This document shows positions 26,190-33,796 of a DNA stretch of 64,000 nt, one piece after another (position 1 is the stretch's first letter; the number at the start of each line of letters is the position of its first letter). The notes under the pieces are model-generated. The model ran no database searches, was not told where the DNA came from, and saw nothing but the letters and a program-made list of their open reading frames with translations. Made by a program: the position numbers and the translations under genes. This DNA is from Microbacterium hydrocarbonoxydans (GTDB taxonomy: Bacteria > Actinomycetota > Actinomycetes > Actinomycetales > Microbacteriaceae), in the NCBI RefSeq assembly GCF_904831005.1, contig NZ_LR882982.1, forward strand, positions 2,976,001 through 3,040,000, in the 5' to 3' direction.

Positions 26190-27209
26190 ATGGCGAACGT
26201 CGGTTCCGACAAGCCCAACATCCGTCAGGTCGCGACCATCGCGGGCGTCTCGCACATGACGGTCTCGCGGGTTCTCAACGATCACCCGAACATCAAGCCC
26301 GACACCAGGCGTCGCGTGCTCGAGGCGATCGAGGAGCTCGACTACCGTCCGAACCTCGTCGCGAGGGCTCTGGCCACGCAGCGCACCCGGCGCATCGGCG
26401 TGATCGTCGAGAGTGCGGTGGCGCACGGTCCGACCAGCATCCTGCGCGCCGTCGAGCTCTCGGCACGCGCCACCGGATACTCCGTCACGCCGATCGCGCT
26501 GCACGAGGGCGATCCGCTGTCTCCGCAGGAGGCGGTCGACCATCTCGTGACGCAGGGCGTCGACGCGCTCTGCGTCATCGCGCCGCGCTCGTCGTCGGTG
26601 GCGGCTCTGCGTCGCATCGCCATCACCGTTCCCATGCTGGTCGTCAAGGCCGATGCCGACCCGACCTTCCTCACGGTGTCGATCGACCAGCACGCAGGAA
26701 CCACATCCGTCGTCGATCACCTCGTCGCGCTCGGGCACCGCGACATCCTGCACCTCTCGGGCCCGCTCGACTGGCTCGACGCGAGGGCGCGCGAGCGCGC
26801 CTTCCATTCGCGGGCCAAGTCGTGGGGCATCCGCGAACGGCCCATCGTCGTGGGCGACTGGTCGGCCGACTTCGCCTACGACTTCGCGAAGGGGCTCACG
26901 CGGCTGCCCGACTACACCGCGATCTTCGCCGCGAACGACGACATGGCGATGGGGCTGATCCACGGACTGCACGACCGGGGCTTCGAGGTGCCGCGGGATC
27001 TGAGCGTGGTCGGATTCGACGACATCCCGCTCGCGCGGCACTTCATCCCTCCCCTGACGACCGTGCGACAGGACTTCGGAGCCCTGGGCGTCGCGGTCGT
27101 CGAGATGCTGCGCGCGGCGATCGAAGGCCGGGACATCCCCGCACTCACCAGGATCCCGACGGAGCTGGTCGCCCGTGGCTCGTCGGCCGCGCCCCGGGAG
27201 GTGCGATGA
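26190..27209 (+). CDS. LacI family transcriptional regulator (CUT2 module)
   Basis: A 339-residue repressor with helix-turn-helix VATIAGVSHMTVSRVLN, hinge PNLVARALATQRT and effector domain containing IFAANDDMAMGL and VGFDDIPLARHFIPPLTTV. It is overlapped by the ATPase gene (ATGA). Three matching palindromes (26145, 28749, 28818) surround it and the CUT2 genes. Its effector half resembles that of the LacI protein at 40982, so both may sense a similar pentose, which is inferred. Confidence 0.9.
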   Translation: MANVGSDKPNIRQVATIAGVSHMTVSRVLNDHPNIKPDTRRRVLEAIEELDYRPNLVARALATQRTRRIGVIVESAVAHGPTSILRAVELSARATGYSVTPIALHEGDPLSPQEAVDHLVTQGVDALCVIAPRSSSVAALRRIAITVPMLVVKADADPTFLTVSIDQHAGTTSVVDHLVALGHRDILHLSGPLDWLDARARERAFHSRAKSWGIRERPIVVGDWSADFAYDFAKGLTRLPDYTAIFAANDDMAMGLIHGLHDRGFEVPRDLSVVGFDDIPLARHFIPPLTTVRQDFGALGVAVVEMLRAAIEGRDIPALTRIPTELVARGSSAAPREVR

Positions 27210-28753
27210 CGCCCGACCGGCGTCCCGAGCCGATCGTGCGGCTCGAGGGCATCACGGTCGACTTCCCCGGCGTGCGCGCGCTCGACGACGTCGCCTTCCG
27301 CCTGTTCCCCGGCGAGGTGCATGCCGTCATGGGCGAGAACGCGGCCGGTAAATCGACCCTCGTGGCGGTGATCACGGGAACACTCGCCCCCCAGGCCGGC
27401 GCGGTGCTGGTCGACGGCGAGCCGCGTCGCTTCTCGGGTGTGGCCGACAGCCGATCGGCCGGGATCGCGACGGTGTTCCAGGAGACCCAGCTGAGCCCGA
27501 ACCTCAGCGTCGCCGAGAACGTGATGCTCGGGCGCGAGCGCCGAGGACGATTCGGCATCGACTGGCGCAGGACCAGGGCGGATGCCGCTGATGCTCTGGC
27601 CAGACTCGGTCTCGAGGGACTCGACCCGAAGACGCCGTTGTCGTTGCTCACGCCGGCGCAGAAGCAACTGGTCGCGCTCGCGCGCGCGGTCGTCGACGAG
27701 CCCAGAGTGCTCGTGCTCGACGAGCCCACCTCGAGCCTCGACGTCGCCGAGGTCGCGACCTTGATGCGGGTCGTCCGCGGGCTGCGGCAACGGGGGGTCG
27801 CGATTCTGTTCATCACGCACTTCCTCGAGCAGGCGTTCGCGATCAGCGACCGCATGACCGTGCTGCGCAACGGGCGGCGCGTGGGGGAGTACGCGACGCG
27901 AGACCTCGACCGGGCCGACCTGATCTCCCAGATGCTCGGCAAGGACATCGACAGCCTGCGGGCGCTCGGCTCGGAGCGCAAGGCCCACCACTACGCATAC
28001 GACGGAGAGCCCGCGATGCAGGCCTCCGGCGTCGGCCGACGCGGCGAGCTCGAGCAGATGGACGTCGAGATCCAACGCGGAGAGATCGTGGGACTCGCGG
28101 GCCTCCGCGGTTCCGGGCGCACTGAGCTCGCCTCGCTGCTCAGCGGTTCGGTGCGAGCCGACAGCGGCGAGCTGTGGGTCGACGGCGAACGGGTGCAGCT
28201 GAGGAGTCCGTCGGCGGCGTTGCGGCACCGGATCGCACTGTCGGCTGAGAATCGGGGCACCCAGGGGATCATCGGCGAGCTCACCGCTCGGGAGAACATC
28301 ATCCTGTCGCTGCAGGCGCTGCGCGGATGGACCCGTCCGCTCTCGCACGCCGAGTCGCGCGGCTTGGTCGAGACCTACGTCGAGGCACTGCATCTCGACC
28401 CGGCCGACCTCGACCGCCCGGTCGGGCTGCTGTCGGGGGGAACCCAGCAGAAGGTGCTTCTGGCCCGCGCGCTGGCCGTGCGGCCGCACGTGCTGATCCT
28501 CGACGAGCCCACCCGCGGGATCGACATCGCGGCGAAGATCGATGTGCAGCGCCGCATCAGTCAACTCGCCGGCGATGGAGTGGCCGTCGTCTTCATCTCG
28601 TCGGAGCTCGAGGAGGTGGTGCGGCTGAGCGATCGCATCATCGTGCTGAAGGACCGGGAGAAGATCGGCGAGTTGAGCAACGGTCCCGGTGTCACGGTCG
28701 ACACGGTGGTCGAGATGATCGCCGCCGAGCTCAGCCACAGCATCGACCTGTGA
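27206..28753 (+). CDS. Sugar ABC transporter ATP-binding protein (RbsA/XylG type), extra copy
   Basis: A 515-residue protein with two fused ATPase domains, as in CUT2 importers. The N-terminal half has Walker A GENAAGKST (usually GENGAGKST; still GxxxxGKS) and Walker B VLVLDEPTSSLD. The C-terminal half has the usual degenerate Walker A (GLRGSGRTE), a good signature (LSGGTQQK) and LILDEPTRGIDIAAK. It is coupled to the LacI gene, and no permease follows directly: the next genes are a binding protein and another ATPase. It may share the permeases at 31616-33717. Confidence 0.9.
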   Translation: MTPDRRPEPIVRLEGITVDFPGVRALDDVAFRLFPGEVHAVMGENAAGKSTLVAVITGTLAPQAGAVLVDGEPRRFSGVADSRSAGIATVFQETQLSPNLSVAENVMLGRERRGRFGIDWRRTRADAADALARLGLEGLDPKTPLSLLTPAQKQLVALARAVVDEPRVLVLDEPTSSLDVAEVATLMRVVRGLRQRGVAILFITHFLEQAFAISDRMTVLRNGRRVGEYATRDLDRADLISQMLGKDIDSLRALGSERKAHHYAYDGEPAMQASGVGRRGELEQMDVEIQRGEIVGLAGLRGSGRTELASLLSGSVRADSGELWVDGERVQLRSPSAALRHRIALSAENRGTQGIIGELTARENIILSLQALRGWTRPLSHAESRGLVETYVEALHLDPADLDRPVGLLSGGTQQKVLLARALAVRPHVLILDEPTRGIDIAAKIDVQRRISQLAGDGVAVVFISSELEEVVRLSDRIIVLKDREKIGELSNGPGVTVDTVVEMIAAELSHSIDL

Positions 28754-28762
28754 TCGGTAACA
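28749..28762. promoter_or_regulatory. Half-conserved operator at the end of the ATPase gene
   Basis: TGTGATCGGTAACA matches the inner palindrome TGTTACCGGTAACA at 12 of 14 positions and overlaps the ATPase stop codon. With the full site 56 bp downstream it could form a looped repressor complex. Confidence 0.4.
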
Positions 28763-28817
28763 CGATCTTCCGCGAGTGAACACGCCGAATTTTCCGCATC
28801 CTCTTGTGTTGCTGAAA

Positions 28818-28833
28818 ATGTTCCCGGTAACAT
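28818..28833. promoter_or_regulatory. Main operator of the CUT2 importer operon
   Basis: ATGTTCCCGGTAACAT is one base from a perfect palindrome and is identical in form to GntR-type LacI-family operators of enterobacteria. It lies 100 bp before the binding-protein start. A small 8-bp stem (28838-28845 with 28857-28864) follows it in the leader. Confidence 0.65.
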
Positions 28834-28933
28834 CACCGCAGGACATGCAGTCACGGTGTCCTGCACTCACGATCGGACCATGACGGGTCCACCACCGCCG
28901 GAACGACCACCGGCATCTCAATGAGGAGAAGAA

Positions 28934-29929
28934 ATGTCCGCGAAGAAGCGCATCCGCATCGCGTTCGGCCTGGCAGCAGTCGGCGCACTCACCATCGGCC
29001 TCGCGGCCTGCTCCACGGGTGACTCGGGCGACGGGGGCGGCGACGGCGACGACGTCACCACAGTCGGCTTCGTGGCCGTCGGGCCCGAGGGCGCGTGGCG
29101 CGAGGCCAACGAGCAGAACATCCAGGACACCTTCACGGAGGATGCCGGATACGACCTCAAGTACGCCCCCGCCACCAACCTCGACCAGAAGTCGCAGATC
29201 GACGCGTTCACGTCGTTCGTCGACGAGGGCGTCGACGTGATCCTGCTCTCGGCCACCGAGGCCTCGGGCTGGGAGGACTCGCTCAAGCGGGCTCAGGAGG
29301 CGGAGATCCCCGTGATCCTGCTCGATCGCGGCATCGAGCCCGACGACGACAGCCTGTACGTGACCCGCATCGCTCCCGACAACGTCGAGGTCGCGAAGGA
29401 GGTCGGAACGTGGGCTGCGGCGACGTTCCCGGATGGCGGCAACTACGTCGTGCTCGAGGGCCCCGCCGGCGTCGGCGTCGTGAACGAGCGCAACACCGGT
29501 TTCGACGAGGGACTCGGTGACTCGTCGCTCACGAAGCTCGACGCGCAGACCGCGAACTGGTCGGCGGAGGAGGGCAAGAGCGTCTTCGAGACGATGCTCA
29601 AGTCCTCGAACAACGACATCCAGCTCGTGTTCGCGCAGAACGACGAGATGGGCTTGGGCGCGGCGCAGGCCGCTGAGGAAGCCGGCCTGGTGGTGGGCGA
29701 AGACGTCAAGATCGCCACGATCGACGGCACGAAGAACGCCATGCAGGCGCTCGCCGACGGCCAGCTCAGCTACGTGCACGAGTACAACCCGCTGTTCGGC
29801 GAGACGGCCCTCGAAGTCGTCGAGAAGGCTCTCGCCGGCGAAGACGTCGACTCGTACATCGTCGTCCCGAGCGAGGCGTTCGATTCGGCAGAGGCGGCGC
29901 AGGCCGTGCTCGCCGACCGCAAGTACTGA
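28934..29929 (+). CDS. CUT2 ABC sugar-binding lipoprotein (YtfQ-like)
   Basis: A 331-residue periplasmic-binding-protein type 1 lipoprotein (lipobox LAAC, Cys26). The mature region closely follows YtfQ: EGAWREANEQNIQ, VDEGVDVILLSATEASGWE, PVILLDRGIEP, SLYVTRIAPDN. YtfQ binds galactofuranose, and AraU-type relatives are linked to L-arabinose; given the arabinan setting, arabinose is the likely ligand. AGGAG lies before the ATG. It is the first gene of a binding protein-ATPase-permease-permease operon. Confidence 0.9.
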   Translation: MSAKKRIRIAFGLAAVGALTIGLAACSTGDSGDGGGDGDDVTTVGFVAVGPEGAWREANEQNIQDTFTEDAGYDLKYAPATNLDQKSQIDAFTSFVDEGVDVILLSATEASGWEDSLKRAQEAEIPVILLDRGIEPDDDSLYVTRIAPDNVEVAKEVGTWAAATFPDGGNYVVLEGPAGVGVVNERNTGFDEGLGDSSLTKLDAQTANWSAEEGKSVFETMLKSSNNDIQLVFAQNDEMGLGAAQAAEEAGLVVGEDVKIATIDGTKNAMQALADGQLSYVHEYNPLFGETALEVVEKALAGEDVDSYIVVPSEAFDSAEAAQAVLADRKY

Positions 29930-29952
29930 CCCCGCCGGAGCGATCAGCCGAT

Positions 29953-29991
29953 GAGTCCGGGTGGTGCCGCATGGCCGCACCGCCCGGGCTC
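29953..29991 (+). terminator. Hairpin between CUT2 binding protein and ATPase
   Basis: Arms 29953-29970 and 29973-29991 pair with a few G-U wobbles around GAGTCCGGGTGGTGC. It lies 24 bp after the binding-protein stop and has no T-run, so mRNA protection or partial termination is more likely than full termination. Confidence 0.5.
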
Positions 29992-30011
29992 GTGCGGAGG
30001 AGGAGACACCG

Positions 30012-31619
30012 ATGAACCATGAACAGCCCCTCGTCGAGATGCGCGGGATCTCGATCGAGTTCCCCGGGGTGAAAGCCCTCGACGGGGTCGATTTCCGTCT
30101 CTTCCCGGGCGAGGTGCACGCGCTCATGGGAGAGAACGGCGCAGGGAAGTCGACCCTCATCAAGGCACTGACCGGTGTCTATCGGATCGACTCGGGGTCG
30201 ATCGCGGTCGCCGGGCAGGAGCGCAGTTTCGGCGGCGCCGGCGACGCGCAGGATGCGGGGATCTCGACCGTCTATCAGGAGGTCAACCTCGCTCCGAACC
30301 TCTCGATCGGCGAGAACGTGATGCTCGGCCACGAGCTGCGGGGCGTGTTCGGCATCAACTGGTCGGCGACGCACCGCGCCGCGACCGACGCCCTCACGCG
30401 CCTGGGCCTCGGGCACCTCGACACGCGCAAGCCGCTGTCGACGCTCTCGATCGCCCTGCAGCAGCTCGTCGCGATCAGTCGGGCCATGGCGATCAAGGCC
30501 AAGGTGCTCATCCTCGACGAGCCGACCTCGAGCCTGGATGCCGCTGAGGTCGACGGTCTCTTCACGGTCATCCGGTCGCTGCGGGACCAGGGCGTCGCGA
30601 TCCTCTTCGTCTCGCACTTCCTCGACCAGGTCTATGCCATCAGCGACCGTCTGACCGTGTTGCGCAACGGACGCTATGAGGGCGAGTTCCTCACCCGCGA
30701 CCTCGACCGGCATGCTCTGATCTCGACCATGATCGGCAAGGACCTCGACGCGCTGACCTCGCTGGGCGGCAACCGGCGCCGAGCGCCGCGTGAGGCCGAC
30801 GAGAAGCCACTGCTGTCCGCGACCGGGATCACCCGACGCGGCGCGGTCGAGGCCACCGACCTCGACATCCGTCCGGGAGAGGTGGTCGGGTTCGCCGGGC
30901 TGCTCGGCTCGGGGCGCACCGAGCTCGCGCGACTGCTCTACGGGGCCGATCGCGCCGACGAGGGGACGATCGAGCTGCACGGCCGCCGAGTCGACCTCAG
31001 GTCGCCCGCCGATGCACTGCCCCGCCGGATCGCCTTCTCGACGGAGAACCGCCGCGACGAGGGGATCATCGGAGACCTCACCGTGCGCGAGAACATCGTG
31101 CTGGCGGTGCAGGCCGAGCGCGGCTGGGCGCGACCCATGAGTCGCAAGGAGCAGGATGCGATCGTCGATCGCTACATCCGGCAGTTCAACGTCAGGCCGG
31201 CCGACCCCGATCGGATGATCAAGAACCTCTCCGGGGGCAACCAGCAGAAGGTGCTGCTCGGGCGCTGGCTCGCGACGCAGCCCGAGCTGCTGATCCTCGA
31301 TGAGCCGACCCGCGGAATCGACGTCGGCGCGAAGGCCGAGATACAGGAGGCGGTGGCCGAGCTCGCCGAAGAGGGGGTCGCCGTGGTGTTCATCTCCTCA
31401 GAGCTCGAAGAGGTCGTGCGGCTGTCGGAGCGGATCGTCGTGCTGAAGGACCACCGCAAGATCGGCGAGATCCAGAACGGCCCGGACGTCACCGCCCAGG
31501 TGGTCGTCGACGTGATCGCCGCACACGGAGTGGAGGCCGCGGTCGACACGCTCGACGACGCCGACGTCGCGCTGCCGGATACCATCGGCCACACGACTGA
31601 CAAGGAGGCAGCGCGATGA
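30012..31619 (+). CDS. CUT2 ABC transporter ATP-binding protein (YtfR-like)
   Basis: A 535-residue double ATPase. N-terminal Walker A GENGAGKST and LILDEPTSSLD; C-terminal degenerate GLLGSGRTE, signature LSGGNQQK and LILDEPTRGIDVGAK. The C-terminal 30 residues are a charged tail. ATG 30012 follows AGGAGGAGA. It overlaps the first permease by 4 bp, so it is the dedicated energy subunit for this importer. Confidence 0.93.
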   Translation: MNHEQPLVEMRGISIEFPGVKALDGVDFRLFPGEVHALMGENGAGKSTLIKALTGVYRIDSGSIAVAGQERSFGGAGDAQDAGISTVYQEVNLAPNLSIGENVMLGHELRGVFGINWSATHRAATDALTRLGLGHLDTRKPLSTLSIALQQLVAISRAMAIKAKVLILDEPTSSLDAAEVDGLFTVIRSLRDQGVAILFVSHFLDQVYAISDRLTVLRNGRYEGEFLTRDLDRHALISTMIGKDLDALTSLGGNRRRAPREADEKPLLSATGITRRGAVEATDLDIRPGEVVGFAGLLGSGRTELARLLYGADRADEGTIELHGRRVDLRSPADALPRRIAFSTENRRDEGIIGDLTVRENIVLAVQAERGWARPMSRKEQDAIVDRYIRQFNVRPADPDRMIKNLSGGNQQKVLLGRWLATQPELLILDEPTRGIDVGAKAEIQEAVAELAEEGVAVVFISSELEEVVRLSERIVVLKDHRKIGEIQNGPDVTAQVVVDVIAAHGVEAAVDTLDDADVALPDTIGHTTDKEAAR

Positions 31620-32683
31620 CCGCGGCAGCCGGTACGACCTTCTGGCGGGAACTGATCCACAAGCCGTTCTTCTGGGGCATCGTCGCGATCCTCGCGCTGC
31701 TCGCGCTGAACGTGATCAAGGACCCGACCTACCTCGCGCTCTCGATCAACCCCAACAACGGCAACCTCGTCGGCAACCTGATCGACATCCTCCGCCAGGC
31801 GGCGCCGATCATGATGATCGCGATCGGGATGTCGCTCGTGATCGCCACGGGAGGCATCGACCTCTCCGTCGGATCACTGATGGCTGTGGCCGGAGCGGTG
31901 TCGATGGAGTTCCTGAGCGCCGCCGGAGACTCGTTCGGCGCAGCGCTCGCGGCCGTGGGGCTCGCGCTCGTGATCACGGGCATACTCGGGGCGGTCAACG
32001 GCATCCTCGTCGCGTATGTCGGGCTGCAGCCCTTCATCGCGACGCTCGTGCTCATGCTGGCCGGCCGGGGCATCGCCAAGGTGATCACGGGAGGGCAGAA
32101 CACCACGGCGTCCAACGACGCCTTCCGGTGGATCGCGAACGGCTTCGTGATCGGCATCCCGGTGGTGTTCATCCTCGCGGTGCTCATCGTGATCGCCGTC
32201 GGCTGGGTCGTCAGGCGCAGCGCGCTGGGTCTCATGATCGAGGCCATCGGCATCAACCCGCGAGCCAGCCGCATGGCGGGCATCAAGCCGAAGGGACTGT
32301 TGCTCACGGCGTACGTCATGAGCGGCGTCCTCGCCGGGATCGCGGGCGTCATGTCGGTCGGCAGCGTCATGACCGTCGACATCTCGCGCACCGGATACCA
32401 GCTCGAGCTCGACGCGATCCTCGCGGTCGTGATCGGCGGCGCCTCGCTGGCTGGAGGCAAGTTCTCGCTCAGCGGCGCCTTCGTCGGCGCACTGCTCATC
32501 GCCACACTCGACAAGACCGTGCTGTACCTCGGCGTCTCGTCGTCGGCGACCCCTGCGTTCAAGGCGATCGTGATCGTCGTGCTGTGCCTGCTGCAGTCGC
32601 AGCGTGTGCGCAGCTGGTTCCGATCGCGACGCAGAACCCGACCGGTCGAACAGATCATCGCGAAGGAAGAGGTGTCCGCATGA
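31616..32683 (+). CDS. CUT2 ABC transporter permease (YtfT-like)
   Basis: A 355-residue permease of the BPD_transp_2 family with about nine or ten helices. Diagnostic motifs: ATGGIDLSVGSLMA, LQPFIATLVLMLAGRG and TGYQLELDAILAVVIGGASLAGG. It is coupled by ATGA to the ATPase gene upstream and to the second permease downstream; paired, non-identical permeases are the hallmark of the YtfT/YjfF branch. Confidence 0.93.
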   Translation: MTAAAGTTFWRELIHKPFFWGIVAILALLALNVIKDPTYLALSINPNNGNLVGNLIDILRQAAPIMMIAIGMSLVIATGGIDLSVGSLMAVAGAVSMEFLSAAGDSFGAALAAVGLALVITGILGAVNGILVAYVGLQPFIATLVLMLAGRGIAKVITGGQNTTASNDAFRWIANGFVIGIPVVFILAVLIVIAVGWVVRRSALGLMIEAIGINPRASRMAGIKPKGLLLTAYVMSGVLAGIAGVMSVGSVMTVDISRTGYQLELDAILAVVIGGASLAGGKFSLSGAFVGALLIATLDKTVLYLGVSSSATPAFKAIVIVVLCLLQSQRVRSWFRSRRRTRPVEQIIAKEEVSA

Positions 32684-33717
32684 GCGTCATGACCGCCCCG
32701 CCGGCCCCTCAGGCGACCGAGAGCGTGATCGACCGTGTGCGTCGTATGATCACGGCGAATCCCTCGGTGCTTCCGACGATCGCCTCGGTCGTCATCTTCG
32801 TCGGCATGGTGATCTTCGGCGAAGTGGCCTACGGCCGCATCCTGCAGTTCAACACGCTGTCGAACCTGCTCATCAACAACGCGCACCTCATCGTGCTCGC
32901 GGTGGCGCTGACGTTCGTGATCCTCACGGGCGGCATCGACCTCTCGGTCGGATCGATCATCGCTGTCTCCTCCGTGGCCGGCGTGATGCTCTCGAATGCC
33001 GGATGGAACGCCTTCGCCGTGATCGTCGCGATGATCGGCATCGGCGTGCTCTTCGGCATCGTCTCGGGTGTGCTGATCCGGTATTTCAACGTGCAGCCGT
33101 TCATCGCCACACTGGCGATGATGTTCCTCGGGCGGGGACTTGCCTCACTGCTCAGCACCAAGCCCGAGCGGCTGGGCGAGGATTCGCCGATCCGCTGGAT
33201 CGGCGCGCAGCTGAAGATCATCGACGGTCCCAAGGTCAACGACCTCGTGATCACCCCCGCGGTGCTCATCGCGGTGATCGTCGTGGCCGCCGCGTTCTTC
33301 GTGCTGCACCGCACACGCACCGGCCGCACCGTGTACGCGATCGGCGGCTCCGAGAGCTCGGCGCTGCTGATGGGGCTGCCCGTGCAGCGCACCAAGGTGC
33401 TCGTCTACGTGATCAGCGGCGGTCTGGCGGGCCTCGCCGCGGTGCTCTACACCGCACGACTCGGCACGGCGCAGAACATCACGGGCATCGGGTGGGAGCT
33501 CGACGCGATCGCGGCCGCCGTGATCGGAGGCACCGTGCTCACCGGAGCATACGGGTATGTGCTCGGTTCGGTCGTGGGTGCGCTGGTGCTCGGTCTGATG
33601 AACGTGCTGATCACGCGAGACGGCGGCATCCCTCCCGAGATGACGACCATCATCACCGGCGGCATCCTGCTCGTGTTCGTGCTGCTGCAGCGCGCGGTGA
33701 CCCGCAGACGCGAGTAG
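32680..33717 (+). CDS. CUT2 ABC transporter permease (YjfF-like)
   Basis: A 345-residue permease of the same family: LTGGIDLSVGSIIAVSS, NVQPFIATLAMMFLGRG, GIGWELDAIAAAVIGG. ATG 32680 overlaps the preceding stop (ATGA). It is the last gene of the CUT2 operon, with a perfect palindromic terminator 20 bp downstream. Confidence 0.93.
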   Translation: MSVMTAPPAPQATESVIDRVRRMITANPSVLPTIASVVIFVGMVIFGEVAYGRILQFNTLSNLLINNAHLIVLAVALTFVILTGGIDLSVGSIIAVSSVAGVMLSNAGWNAFAVIVAMIGIGVLFGIVSGVLIRYFNVQPFIATLAMMFLGRGLASLLSTKPERLGEDSPIRWIGAQLKIIDGPKVNDLVITPAVLIAVIVVAAAFFVLHRTRTGRTVYAIGGSESSALLMGLPVQRTKVLVYVISGGLAGLAAVLYTARLGTAQNITGIGWELDAIAAAVIGGTVLTGAYGYVLGSVVGALVLGLMNVLITRDGGIPPEMTTIITGGILLVFVLLQRAVTRRRE

Positions 33718-33736
33718 CTCTGCCGACGCCGCTGAC

Positions 33737-33770
33737 GAACGGCCCCCTCTCGATCGAGAGGGGGCCGTTC
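33737..33770. terminator. Perfect 34-bp palindromic bidirectional terminator
   Basis: GAACGGCCCCCTCTCG (33737-33752) and its exact complement reach to 33770 with no mismatch. It separates the convergent CUT2 permease and GH127 genes. Confidence 0.85.
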
Positions 33771-33796
33771 GCGTGTCCCGGAGGCAGGGCCGCAGG

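Noticed and set aside
27206-28753. Inactive ATPase because of the altered Walker A
   Set aside because: GENAAGKST still fits GxxxxGKS, and Walker B and the signature are intact.
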